Shown: positions 18,947 to 27,111, counted from the first letter of the stretch. The stretch is DNA of 64,000 bases from Candidatus Leptovillus affinis (GCA_016705235.1 JADIYP010000006.1:1637058-1701057); one strand, 5' to 3'. The notes: generated from the letters alone by a model not told the origin. Numbers and translations: made by a program.

Positions 18947-19909
18947 TTAGCCCCCAGGAATAATCAACGCCTGCCCGGCAAAAATTACATACGGCGAAGG
19001 GATGTCGTTGGCCTCCGCGATTGCCAACCAGGGCACGCCATACTGCGCCGCAATGCCAAAAATGGTTTCGCCAAATTTGACGACATGGGTGAATTCAGGC
19101 GTTGGTCCCGGTGCGTTCACCGGAATCTTCAGCGTTTGCCCGACGACAATTTGATTGGGGTTCACCAGCCCGTTGGCTTCGGCGATTTGCACCCAACTCA
19201 CGCCAAATTTTTGGCCGATGCGGAAAAGGTTGTCGCCTGGCTGCACATCGTAGTAGGTGATGCTGCCTGGCGGCATGGCGGTGGCGGTTGGTAAGGGTAC
19301 GCTGGTGGGAGGTTGTCCGGTGGTGGGTGGTATTTTAATGGTTTGTCCGGCGACAATGCCGTTGGGGTTGGTTAGACCGTTGTATTGGGCCAGCGTCACC
19401 CAGGAAACGCCATATTGCAGGCCAATGCGAAACAGGTTTTCCCCTGGTTGGACGACGTGGGTTATTTCTGTCGTGGTGGTTCCAGCGGCTGCGGTTGGCG
19501 CTTCTGCCACGGCCGTTCCATCAGCCGCCACGGCCGTTCCGTCAGCCGCCACGGCCGTTCCGTCGGCCGCCACGGCCGTTTCCACCGTCGGCGCAGGCGC
19601 ATTCTCAATCGGTGTCGTGGCTGTGGGAACCGCCGGAAGCGCGGTAGGCATGGGGGTAACGGCCGTTTCCGCCGACGGTTGAGCTTCTGGCGCTGTGGTT
19701 TCTTCTGGCGCAGCCGGGTAAGCCGCCCCAATCGTCGGCGCACCATCGCCGGCAATGCCGCCGCCTACATTGGGGTCGCTAAAATCCAGGCCGGAAACGG
19801 CCGTGGGCGATACACTGGCATCCGGAGATGGCCGTTCACAAGCCGTCAGCAGCCAGCCAGCGCCTAATAAAAAAATCGTTAACCATATAAAACGATGTCG
19901 AGAAACCAT
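18947..19909 (-). CDS. Lipoprotein with three LysM domains
   Basis: A 320-residue secreted lipoprotein. The signal peptide has a hydrophobic core (LTIFLLGAGWLLTAC) and a lipobox ending LTAC at about residue 24. A low-complexity Ala/Thr/Pro spacer follows, including four units of a seven-residue TAVAADG-type repeat at about residues 110-137. Three LysM modules come next (HVVQPGENLFRIGLQYGVSW, YDVQPGDNLFRIGQKFGVSW, HVVKFGETIFGIAAQYGVPW), each ending in a GQxLxIP-type phrase. LysM binds N-acetylglucosamine polymers, so the protein should attach to cell-wall glycan. No catalytic domain is seen. Stands alone. Confidence 0.88.
   Translation of the reverse strand: MVSRHRFIWLTIFLLGAGWLLTACERPSPDASVSPTAVSGLDFSDPNVGGGIAGDGAPTIGAAYPAAPEETTAPEAQPSAETAVTPMPTALPAVPTATTPIENAPAPTVETAVAADGTAVAADGTAVAADGTAVAEAPTAAAGTTTTEITHVVQPGENLFRIGLQYGVSWVTLAQYNGLTNPNGIVAGQTIKIPPTTGQPPTSVPLPTATAMPPGSITYYDVQPGDNLFRIGQKFGVSWVQIAEANGLVNPNQIVVGQTLKIPVNAPGPTPEFTHVVKFGETIFGIAAQYGVPWLAIAEANDIPSPYVIFAGQALIIPGG
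19509..19579 (-). repeat. In-frame 21-bp minisatellite built on ACGGCCGT
   Basis: Octamers start at 19509, 19530, 19551 and 19572, an exact 21-base period, encoding a repeated seven-residue unit in the LysM lipoprotein. Confidence 0.85.
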
Positions 19910-20032
19910 ATCCTTACCTCCACAGCACGCACCGGGTTTTCATCCGATTGGTCAGAATCTGAATCACTGCTTGATAACACCCACATCGACTTTGCCAAAC
20001 CATAATTTATCACCTTTTTTGCTTTACGTAAA

Positions 20033-21417
20033 TTGACATACTCCTAGGGCTAAAAACGCCTGGGATTCTTGGCTTCAAGCAAGGGATGCGATCATCTCTG
20101 ATCGTCTAACTCCCTCTAAGCTCGGAGTCGATGCCCCAACTCCTAACATCATGATAGCTTCACGCCTGATATTCCTGGCGGCGTTGTGGTCACGTCCGAT
20201 TTCCAGTCCACATTCATTGCACACGAACCAACGTTCCTGCAGCTCAATCGCCTGCCGATGCCCACAGCAAGAACAGGTTTGACTGGTCGGTTCCCACCGC
20301 CCAATCTTGACCACCTGCTTACCGCTCATGTGTGCTACATGCTCAAGAATGAGCGCAAACTGGGCGAAGCCGAGGTCGCTCACTTTCCTGCCCCACAACT
20401 TCTTCATGCCGTGCAAGTTGAGGGTTTCAAATCCTAAAACGTCATATTCGTCGCAAAGCTGGTGGGCGAGTTTGAAATGCGCGTCACGCCGTTGGTTGGC
20501 TACTTTGTCATGGGCCAGAACCAGCTGGCGTTTCGCCTTCCGGCGATTGTTGGAACCAACCTGTTTGCGGGCTAGCTGGCGATTGAGACAGCCTATTTCA
20601 GACAAGTTGGCTTTCAGACACTCAGGTGACAGATGTTCTCCACCTTCGTCATCAGTGAGGAACGTTTTCAATCCAAAGTCGAAACCGCCGATTTTACCCG
20701 TGCTGACTTCCACTTGTGGGTTGCTAATTTCCTCGATGACAGAAAAACAAACGAACAGCCTGCCTGCCTGGTCCCGTTTGACCGTGACCGTCTTGATGTT
20801 GCCGTTGATGGGCCGTGAAAGAGCAAACTTGTAGTTTCGGCCGTTCAGCCGCAGGCGATTGCCACCCAGCAGTTTCCAACCGGCCTGCTTGAGCGTGAAG
20901 GACTTGTATTTCTTCACCTTCTTGAAGCGTGGTGGACCGGTCTTGATGCTCAACTCTCCACGACGATAGGCGAAGAAACGCATGTAGGCTTTATCCAGCC
21001 GCTCAACAACGTCCTGAACTGCCTGACTGCCAACTAACTGCCAGTAGCCAAACCGTTCGGTGCGCCTCATCCTGGCTATATGGCTCATCAGACGGTGTTT
21101 GTTAATGTACTTGCCCGTCAAGCGATGGTAACGTTTCTGGACAGCAAGCGCATGATTCCAGATGTTCCCGGCCACATCGATCTGCTGGTGCAGGCGCTTG
21201 TCCCGCTTGCTGGCGTACAGCCTGTACTTGTATGTCCGTCTAATCTTCACAGGTTGCGGTAACTTGGCAGAACGCATGTACCAATTATACAGCAGACAAC
21301 TTAGCACGCACGAGGAATCCAGCTAAAGCTGCCGCCCTGTCGGTCGTAAGAACAAGCCGCTTATGCTTGTAGTGTGCGCAGCCGAATTATCCCACCGCTG
21401 AAGCTGGTGGGCTTTAC
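20033..21417 (-). mobile_element. IS200/IS605-type element carrying only tnpB
   Basis: The element encloses tnpB without a tnpA. At its right (3') end the minus strand has a GAATCCCAGGC...TTTAGCC...GGAG hairpin region followed by TATGTCAA at about 20033-20040, like IS605-family right ends. At the other end a perfect CCCACC/GGTGGG hairpin lies at 21391-21411. The exact ends are estimates. It probably moves, if at all, using a TnpA supplied in trans. Confidence 0.6.
20075..21277 (-). CDS. tnpB: TnpB, RNA-guided nuclease of IS200/IS605 family
   Basis: About 400 residues, starting at MRSAKLPQPV (21277); a longer start would sit in the element's left-end sequence. The N-terminal helix-turn-helix-like domain begins with RRTYKYRLYASKRDKR. 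The RuvC-like nuclease has all three acidic residues: Asp in GGFDFGLKTFL, Glu in GFETLNLHGM, Asp in GRDHNAARNI. The zinc ribbon has CSCCGHR and CNECG. TnpB is the ancestor of Cas12 and uses a guide RNA from the element's 3' end. All catalytic residues are present, so it is probably active. The guide RNA should cover the tnpB 3' end and about 20030-20100. Confidence 0.9.
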   Translation of the reverse strand: MRSAKLPQPVKIRRTYKYRLYASKRDKRLHQQIDVAGNIWNHALAVQKRYHRLTGKYINKHRLMSHIARMRRTERFGYWQLVGSQAVQDVVERLDKAYMRFFAYRRGELSIKTGPPRFKKVKKYKSFTLKQAGWKLLGGNRLRLNGRNYKFALSRPINGNIKTVTVKRDQAGRLFVCFSVIEEISNPQVEVSTGKIGGFDFGLKTFLTDDEGGEHLSPECLKANLSEIGCLNRQLARKQVGSNNRRKAKRQLVLAHDKVANQRRDAHFKLAHQLCDEYDVLGFETLNLHGMKKLWGRKVSDLGFAQFALILEHVAHMSGKQVVKIGRWEPTSQTCSCCGHRQAIELQERWFVCNECGLEIGRDHNAARNIRREAIMMLGVGASTPSLEGVRRSEMIASLA

Positions 21418-21510
21418 CGGCTTTTTCCGTAAAAGCAGCCTTTCAGGCAGATCCCGTTACCCCGATCCCATCTTGCCAGAAACCATTCCCGTTTGTTACA
21501 CTATGCCATC

Positions 21511-21999
21511 ATGAACGAACAAGAAATTTTGCACGAACAGGCTATGATCCTGTTTGATAGAGCGGTCCGCCACCACCTGAATGGCGAACTCGGCGACGCC
21601 ATCGAACTATACCGCCGCTCCATCGCCATCCACCCCACGGCCGAAGCCCACACCTACCTTGGCTGGGCCTACAGCATCTTCAACCGCTACGACGAAGCCA
21701 TCGCCGAATGCCACAAAGCTATCGCCTTGGACCCGACGCTTGGCAACCCGTATAACGACATTGGCGCCTATCTGATCGAAAAAGAAGCGTGGGAAGAAGC
21801 GGTTCCCTGGCTGGAAAAAGCGGCGCGCGCGACCAATTACAAGACCCCTCACTACGCTTTTGTCAATTTGGGCCGTGTCTACGAACATTTGGGCGAAGCG
21901 CGTGCGGCTCTGGCCTGCTACCGCCACGCCCAAGACTTGTCTCCCCTTTACCTGCCGGCCGAGTGGGCCAAAAATCGCCTCCTGGGAAAACTCAGCTAA
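21511..21999 (+). CDS. Tetratricopeptide-repeat protein
   Basis: A 162-residue protein of three to four TPR units, for example AIELYRRSIAIHPTAEAHTY, DEAIAECHKAIALDPTLGNP and ALACYRHAQDLSPLYLPAEW. The start at 21511 (MNEQEILHEQ) is chosen over an upstream in-frame TTG. It ends 3 bases before rlmH, so the two are probably co-transcribed. TPRs mediate protein contacts; the partner is unknown. Intact. Confidence 0.82.
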   Translation: MNEQEILHEQAMILFDRAVRHHLNGELGDAIELYRRSIAIHPTAEAHTYLGWAYSIFNRYDEAIAECHKAIALDPTLGNPYNDIGAYLIEKEAWEEAVPWLEKAARATNYKTPHYAFVNLGRVYEHLGEARAALACYRHAQDLSPLYLPAEWAKNRLLGKLS

Positions 22000-22002
22000 C
22001 CG

Positions 22003-22482
22003 ATGCCGCGCCCCATTGGCCACATCGACTTGCTTGCCGTGGGCAAAATGCGCAGCAAACATTGGCGGCTGGCGCAAGCCGACTATGCGCAGCGGCTTGG
22101 CTTTTACACGCGCCTGAATCTGGTGGAAGTAAAGGATTTTGTGGGCCAAGGGCTGCCGGATATGGCGGCGATGCAAAAGGAAGGGGATTTGCTGCTAAAA
22201 GCGGCCGGCAGCGCCAACCGCATCATCTTGTTGTCGCCGGAAGGGGAACCGCTGACCAGTCCGGCGCTGGCGCAGTTTGTACAAAAGCAGATTGAGGTAC
22301 ACGGCCGTCTCGCCTTTCTCATCGGCGGCCCGGTTGGATTTTCTGATGACGTACTCGCTGCCGCCCACCACCAAATTGCCCTCTCTCCGCTCACGTTTAC
22401 CCACGAATTGGCCCGCGTCATCTTCCTGGAACAGCTTTACCGCGCCTTCACCATTCTCAACGGTGAAAATTACCACAAATAA
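22003..22482 (+). CDS. rlmH: 23S rRNA (pseudouridine-1915 N3) methyltransferase RlmH
   Basis: A 159-residue SPOUT-fold methyltransferase that modifies helix 69 of 23S rRNA in the 70S ribosome. The family's C-terminal phrase is present almost unchanged (FTHELARVIFLEQLYRAFTI, then LNGENYHK), as are the SAM loop FLIGGPVGFSDDV and the LLSPEGEPLTSPALAQF segment. Start ATG 3 bases after the TPR gene. It converges with rsmI, 9 bases apart. Confidence 0.94.
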   Translation: MPRPIGHIDLLAVGKMRSKHWRLAQADYAQRLGFYTRLNLVEVKDFVGQGLPDMAAMQKEGDLLLKAAGSANRIILLSPEGEPLTSPALAQFVQKQIEVHGRLAFLIGGPVGFSDDVLAAAHHQIALSPLTFTHELARVIFLEQLYRAFTILNGENYHK

Positions 22483-22491
22483 CGCCGCAGA

Positions 22492-23160
22492 TTAGCTAAT
22501 CGCCCCGCCAATCACCACCACATATTCGCCGCGTGGTTCTTGGGACTGCACGGCCGTTAGCAGTTCCGACAACAGCCCCCGCTGCACACCCTCAAACAAT
22601 TTGGTCAATTCATTCGCCAGCGCCGCCGGGCGGTCGCCATACACGGCCAGCGCATCGGTCAAAAAACCTTCCAGACGGTACGGGCTTTCGTAGAAAATAA
22701 GCGTGTGCGGCGATTCCGCATCGACAGCCATAAAACGCTGCCGTTTGCCGCTTTTGCGCGGCGGAAACCCGCGAAACGTAAAGCTGTGCGCCGGCAGCCC
22801 AGACAGCACCAGCGCCATCACCACCGCCGACGCGCCGGGAATCATCGTCACGGCCACGCCCGCCTCGACTGCGCTGCGCACCAGGGTGTAGCCCGGGTCA
22901 GAAATCCCCGGCGTGCCCGCGTTGGACACCACCGCCACCGACTTGCCATCAGCCAGCAAAGCCATGATTTTGGCCCCGGCCTGCGCCTCGTTGTGTTCAT
23001 GGAAGGAGACCTGCGGTTTGCTGATCTCAAAATGTTTGAGCAGTAAACCCGTTTTGCGTGTGTCTTCGCTGGCCACCACGTCCACCGTGCGCAGCGTTTC
23101 CAGCGCCCGGAGGGTGATGTCGCCTAAATTTCCAATGGGAGTTGCCACAAGATACAGCAT
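22492..23160 (-). CDS. rsmI: 16S rRNA (cytidine-1402 2'-O) methyltransferase RsmI
   Basis: A 222-residue tetrapyrrole-methylase-fold enzyme. Motifs: MLYLVATPIGNLGDITLRAL, VVASEDTRKTGLLLKHFEI, and the catalytic/SAM loops VSNAGTPGISDPGY and IPGASAVVMALVLSGLP. It methylates the decoding-site cytidine C1402 together with RsmH. It is shorter than the approximately 280-residue E. coli protein because it lacks the C-terminal domain, as in many phyla. Intact. Confidence 0.94.
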   Translation of the reverse strand: MLYLVATPIGNLGDITLRALETLRTVDVVASEDTRKTGLLLKHFEISKPQVSFHEHNEAQAGAKIMALLADGKSVAVVSNAGTPGISDPGYTLVRSAVEAGVAVTMIPGASAVVMALVLSGLPAHSFTFRGFPPRKSGKRQRFMAVDAESPHTLIFYESPYRLEGFLTDALAVYGDRPAALANELTKLFEGVQRGLLSELLTAVQSQEPRGEYVVVIGGAIS

Positions 23161-23172
23161 AGGTACCTATAC

Positions 23173-23232
23173 AGACCCCAAGGGTCTGCTCCTGAGAATT
23201 TGGATGATTAGGGGTTCAGACCCTTGGGGTCT
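23173..23232. repeat. AGACCC-type inverted repeat between rsmI and rsmE
   Basis: Arms AGACCCCAAGGGTCT and AGACCCTTGGGGTCT flank about 30 bases. Same family as hairpins at 28700-28895, 36741-36773 and 38952-38986. Confidence 0.65.
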
Positions 23233-23305
23233 TGCCGGAAAAACCTGAAAAGATATAAGCATAAGTTCATTTGGGGGCTGATGTACCGGCCAAACCATCG
23301 GCCAG

Positions 23306-24019
23306 TTAGCCCCACTCTCCAATTAGTTGCATCGTAAGCGCGGCGCTGACAATGGCCGCCGTTTCGGCGCGTAAAATGCGCGAACCAAGGGTCACAGGAA
23401 TGAGGCCCCGCGCACGGCCGTTTTCCACTTCGTCATCCGTCCACCCACCTTCCGGCCCGATGAGCATGGCGATGGTCGACGGCCGTTTCCCCGCCAGCGC
23501 CGCCGCCAGCGTCTTCTGCGCCGCCCCTTCCCAGGGCAGCAGCGCCAATTCTGCGGCCTGCGCCTCAGCCCAGGCGTCTGCCAGGCGTACTGGCTCCGCC
23601 AACTGCGGAATCCGGCCGCGCCGCGACTGCTCCGCCGCTTCGGTGAGAATGCGCTGCCACCGCTCCAGCTTGTGCGGCGGATGGGCCACCGTGCGTTCGG
23701 TGATCAGCGGCACAAAGCGCGTCACGCCGATTTCCGTGCCTTTTTGCAGCACCCACTCAAAATTGTCTCGCTTCAACACAGCCTGAAACAGGGTCAGGTG
23801 GATGGCTGGCTCGTTGGCTGCGGGTTGTCTGGCGTGTAATACGGCCGTTACCCGCCGCCCCACTTCCGCCAACTCCGCCTCATACTGCCAGCCCGCATTA
23901 TCCAACACCATCACCCGTTCGCCAGGGCGCAGCCGCAGCACGCGCCCTATCTGATGCGCCTGCTCGTCAGAAAAAACAGCCTGGTCCTGGTGAATGTCGC
24001 TAACAAAAAAGTGGTGCAT
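23306..24019 (-). CDS. rsmE: 16S rRNA (uracil-1498 N3) methyltransferase RsmE
   Basis: A 237-residue SPOUT methyltransferase. N-terminal PUA-like part MHHFFVSDIHQDQAVFSDEQ with HQIGRVLRLRPGERV. C-terminal SAM knot: LIGPEGGWTDDEVE and LGSRILRAETAAIVSAALTM. The KGTEIGVTRFVPLITERTV segment is diagnostic. Modifies U1498 in 16S rRNA helix 44. Intact. Confidence 0.94.
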   Translation of the reverse strand: MHHFFVSDIHQDQAVFSDEQAHQIGRVLRLRPGERVMVLDNAGWQYEAELAEVGRRVTAVLHARQPAANEPAIHLTLFQAVLKRDNFEWVLQKGTEIGVTRFVPLITERTVAHPPHKLERWQRILTEAAEQSRRGRIPQLAEPVRLADAWAEAQAAELALLPWEGAAQKTLAAALAGKRPSTIAMLIGPEGGWTDDEVENGRARGLIPVTLGSRILRAETAAIVSAALTMQLIGEWG

Positions 24020-24100
24020 ACCTGAATGGTGTAGCCCTTAGAAACAGGGGTTGAATAGCTTGTGCGAGACTGGAGACTGGTTCAATCTCCAATAGATTTT

Positions 24101-24158
24101 GTAGCCGCGGTATCCTTACCGCGCATTTCCCAGAGCGCGGTAGGGATACCGCGGCTAC
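24101..24158. repeat. Large hairpin (24-bp arms) between rsmE and the G1405-type methyltransferase
   Basis: Arms at 24101-24124 and 24135-24158 pair with a single G-T mismatch around a 10-base loop. There is no T run, so it may be a processing or stabilising structure, or a repeat relic, rather than a terminator. Confidence 0.65.
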
Positions 24159-24183
24159 GAAGCGTAGATTACCTTACAAAACC

Positions 24184-25005
24184 TCACGGTTTGTCTTCGC
24201 TCTTCTCAATACAAAATACCAGTTCCCCGTCAAACAAAATCTCCGTGGTCGTCCAGGGGAGGCCATCGGTTAACTGGCCCATAAACTCGCGGTAGCGATG
24301 GGTCAGGTTGCGCCCGCCATGCGTGCTGACCTCCGGATAAGAGACCACCAACCAGCGCACGTTGAGCGCCTGCAATAACGGCCGTCCCAAATCGCCATAA
24401 TTGCGCGTAAAGCGAGGCATCTCCTTCAAAAACAGGGCCACGTCGGCCGTTTCCTGGGGAAATACATGCGCCACATCCTGCACTTTAGCCAGCGGCGCCA
24501 GCCCTTGCGCCCGAAAATAATGGTTCAGGAAATCAATGCGCGGCTCGTGAATGTCGTAGGCGTAAAATTGGGTGCTGGTCGGCAGCCCCATCCACGGGAA
24601 AGCCAGCGGATTTAGCCCGCAGGCGATGTCCAGCAGGCTGGCCGGTTGGCCGGTCACGGCAAAAATCTCGCGGTAAAACCTGTCCAGCAGCGGCAGCCGT
24701 TCGCGCGTGGACAGGTGCGTGCCCAGAATGTCGCGGCACACCATTTTGCTTTGCGCCGCGTCGTTGGTGGCGAACACGGCCGTTACCGCCCGTTTCGCCG
24801 CCTCATAATCCGGGTCGCCCAAATAGGGGGCCATGATGCTGTGCAGCTGCGCCCGCACGGCTTTGATCGCCTGCTTCGGCTTTTTATACCGGTGCAGCGC
24901 ATCCACCGCCAGCGCCCGAATCGTCGTTTCGGCCGTGTCGCCATATTTTTTGGATTCTTTTACGGCCGTTACAACCGCCTCTACCTGCGTCTCATCCAAC
25001 TTCAT
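24184..25005 (-). CDS. 16S rRNA (guanine-1405 N7) methyltransferase family protein, paralogue 1
   Basis: A 273-residue protein of the ArmA/Rmt/FmrO family, which methylates N7 of G1405 in 16S rRNA and blocks 4,6-disubstituted deoxystreptamine aminoglycosides. The helical N-terminal domain ends in HLSTRERLPLLDRFYREIF; the SAM motif is LLDIACGLNPLAFPWMGLP, both close to the family consensus. The DVALFLKEMPRF segment and the VVSYPEVSTHGGRN segment match family motifs V-VI. Lies 29 bases downstream of paralogue 2. Whether it confers resistance, or has a drifted housekeeping role, cannot be decided from sequence. Confidence 0.8.
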   Translation of the reverse strand: MKLDETQVEAVVTAVKESKKYGDTAETTIRALAVDALHRYKKPKQAIKAVRAQLHSIMAPYLGDPDYEAAKRAVTAVFATNDAAQSKMVCRDILGTHLSTRERLPLLDRFYREIFAVTGQPASLLDIACGLNPLAFPWMGLPTSTQFYAYDIHEPRIDFLNHYFRAQGLAPLAKVQDVAHVFPQETADVALFLKEMPRFTRNYGDLGRPLLQALNVRWLVVSYPEVSTHGGRNLTHRYREFMGQLTDGLPWTTTEILFDGELVFCIEKSEDKP

Positions 25006-25034
25006 ACGTGCTTTCCGTTCGGAAGTATAATCCC

Positions 25035-25835
25035 TTAACCGCTGCGTACCAGAAAGGCCAGTTCCGTCTCAAAGGCAAATCGCTGCACCTGCCAATTGCG
25101 CCCCTCGGCCCAGCCATAAAACTGCGCTTCGTAATTTTCCACCATGCCCTTGCTGCGCCCGCCCAGGCTTTTGGCGGGAAAACTGATGAGCAGATACCGC
25201 GCCTGCAGCGAGTCTAAGAGGCGGGGCACGGCCGTTTTGTCCGTTTGCGCCAGCACCGGCAGCGTCTTCAGCAGCAGAACCAGGTCCACTGCGGCAAACG
25301 ACACCGCCCCGCCCACGTCGACCACCTGCGCCGCGCCGTTTATGCCGCTCAGGGTCATAAAATCGCCCAAAAACGCCATCATATCGGCGTAAATATCCAC
25401 CGCCAGATACGCGCTTTCCGCGGCCAAAGGCATCCAGGGGCGCGCCAGAGGATTCAGACCACAGGCAATATCCAACACGCTGCCGATGGGTGGCAGCCCG
25501 CCCAACGTGGCGGCGTAAAATTCAGCCAGAATCCCCAGCCGCTCGTTGGTCGAAGCGTGCAGCCGCATCACCGCTGCCAACGCTTCTTTCTGCGCTTCCG
25601 CGCCTTGGCGCTGCGCGGCGGCAATGCGCGCCAGCGCCGCTTCATAATCGATGGTCGCCGTAAAATACGCGCCGCCAATCTGGTGCAATTTATTCTTGGT
25701 CGCCTTCACCGCTTCTTTCAGACGCGGCCGTTTCGCCAGTTCCGCCGCGCCGATGCGCCGCACCAGGTCCGGGCTGATAGGCTGGTATTTGCTGGTGGCC
25801 TGCACGGCCGTTACCAATTCATCTAAATCCGCCAT
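25035..25835 (-). CDS. 16S rRNA (guanine-1405 N7) methyltransferase family protein, paralogue 2
   Basis: A 266-residue protein with the same architecture as paralogue 1: RLHASTNERLGILAEFYAAT, then SAM motif VLDIACGLNPLARPWMPLA and LVLLLKTLPVLAQTD, LLISFPAKSLGGRSKGM. The LLISFP-x-KSLGGR(S/N)KGM phrase is the highly conserved Rmt end motif and is kept better here than in paralogue 1 (VVSYPEVSTHGGRNL). This suggests paralogue 2 keeps the ancestral activity. The two are tandem and probably co-transcribed. Confidence 0.82.
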   Translation of the reverse strand: MADLDELVTAVQATSKYQPISPDLVRRIGAAELAKRPRLKEAVKATKNKLHQIGGAYFTATIDYEAALARIAAAQRQGAEAQKEALAAVMRLHASTNERLGILAEFYAATLGGLPPIGSVLDIACGLNPLARPWMPLAAESAYLAVDIYADMMAFLGDFMTLSGINGAAQVVDVGGAVSFAAVDLVLLLKTLPVLAQTDKTAVPRLLDSLQARYLLISFPAKSLGGRSKGMVENYEAQFYGWAEGRNWQVQRFAFETELAFLVRSG

Positions 25836-25872
25836 GGCAAAAAAGGCCGAAGACTAGAGATTAGCGATTGCT

Positions 25873-25994
25873 GGTTCTTCAGGAACTCAGGGGGTTGATA
25901 GCCCCTGATGCGTGATACGTGATGCGTGACCAGAGAGGTTTCACGCATCACGTATCACGCATCAGACCAAAACCCATGAAATCCCAAAGACCCC
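25873..25994 (-). repeat. Dispersed hairpin repeat family R2, copy C (inverted)
   Basis: Reads GGTTCTTCAGGAACTCAG at the left and ATGAAATCCCAAAGACCCC at the right. The core TGATGCGTGATACGTGATGC...GCATCACGTATCACGCATCA is a near-perfect palindrome around ACCAGAGAGGT. Confidence 0.7.
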
Positions 25995-26025
25995 GATTGC
26001 TCTCGCAAATCGCAAATCGCAAATC

Positions 26026-27111
26026 TCAACTCCTACTCCCCAGGCTGTCCATCAACTGCATCATAAAGCGCAAATTGTGCAGCGTGGCCAGGCGTGGGTA
26101 CAAGCTGTCGTTGATCTTAAAGAGATGGTGCAGATAGCCCAACGAATAATGGGCGCACACCGGGCACTCACAAAAGGGGGACACCGGCCGGTTGGTCTTG
26201 ATATGTTTGTCGTCTTTCACGTAGACGTAGCGGAAAAACGGGCTGTGCAGCGGCCCCGCTTTCGGATCGACGGTGAACGAGTAGAGACGGCCGTGTCGCG
26301 CATCCCGCGTCGGCATCGTGCTGTCGAACAATTCATATCCCAGGCGCACACCGGCGGCCACATAATCCGGGTGTCCCACCCCCAGCGCATGAACCGTGAA
26401 CTCGGCCGGTATCGCGTCGCGCACGGCCGCCAGCATATCGGTGAGCAGATTACCCTCCGCATCCAGCGGCCAGCCGCCATAACCGTAGCCGTCAAAGCCA
26501 ATTTCCAGCAGTTGGTCGGCGCATTGACGGCGCAGCGCCGCCGAGCCGCCTCCCTGCACCACGGCCACCAGCTTTGGTCTGTGCGCTTCGTCCAGTTTCT
26601 TTTCGGCCGTCAGGCGCACAAATTCATCCTTGCAGCGCCGCGCCCAGGCGACGGTGCGCCGCACAGACGCCGCCTGCACGTCGTCCGAATCATCAACATG
26701 CGTGCAGTCGTCCAGGCAAATCACCACGTCCGAGCCGTAACTCATTTGCAGTTGGATGCTTTTTTCCGGCGTGAAATTGTACTTATGCCCTTCCACCCGA
26801 AACGACGCCCCTTTGTCGCCAATGGTGCCGTTTTTGGCATTTTGCCGGATGAGCGAATAGACCTGAAAACCGCCGGAATCGGTGAATAACGGCCGTTCCC
26901 AACCTGTCATCCGGTGCAGCCCGCCCAACGCCTGGATCGTCGACGAACCCGGCCGCTGCATCAGATGAAACACGTTCATCTGCACCGCCTGCACGCCGAC
27001 CGTGTGTAAATCCTGGGCATCCACCGCCCGCACCACCCCCTGCGTGCCATCCGGCAAAAAAGCTGGCAGGCGCAAACGGCCGTGCGGCAAATCAAACGTC
27101 TCTCTCATCAT
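26026..27111 (-). CDS. tRNA-guanine transglycosylase family protein (divergent)
   Basis: A 361-residue TIM-barrel base-exchange enzyme. Family motifs: LFTDSGGFQVYSL (substrate pocket), a YGSDVVICLDDCTHV segment with the conserved Asp, VVQGG, ALGVGHPDYVAAGV, and LFDSTMPTRDARHGRLYSF, where the Asp corresponds to the catalytic nucleophile. Zinc-site cysteines are CECPVCAHYS with a downstream HHL. The usual FDCV(M/L)PTRNARNG is changed to FDSTMPTRDARHG, and other loops differ, so it may exchange a different base or substrate. No queuosine synthesis genes are adjacent. Part of the RNA-modification island. Confidence 0.8.
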   Translation of the reverse strand: MMRETFDLPHGRLRLPAFLPDGTQGVVRAVDAQDLHTVGVQAVQMNVFHLMQRPGSSTIQALGGLHRMTGWERPLFTDSGGFQVYSLIRQNAKNGTIGDKGASFRVEGHKYNFTPEKSIQLQMSYGSDVVICLDDCTHVDDSDDVQAASVRRTVAWARRCKDEFVRLTAEKKLDEAHRPKLVAVVQGGGSAALRRQCADQLLEIGFDGYGYGGWPLDAEGNLLTDMLAAVRDAIPAEFTVHALGVGHPDYVAAGVRLGYELFDSTMPTRDARHGRLYSFTVDPKAGPLHSPFFRYVYVKDDKHIKTNRPVSPFCECPVCAHYSLGYLHHLFKINDSLYPRLATLHNLRFMMQLMDSLGSRS

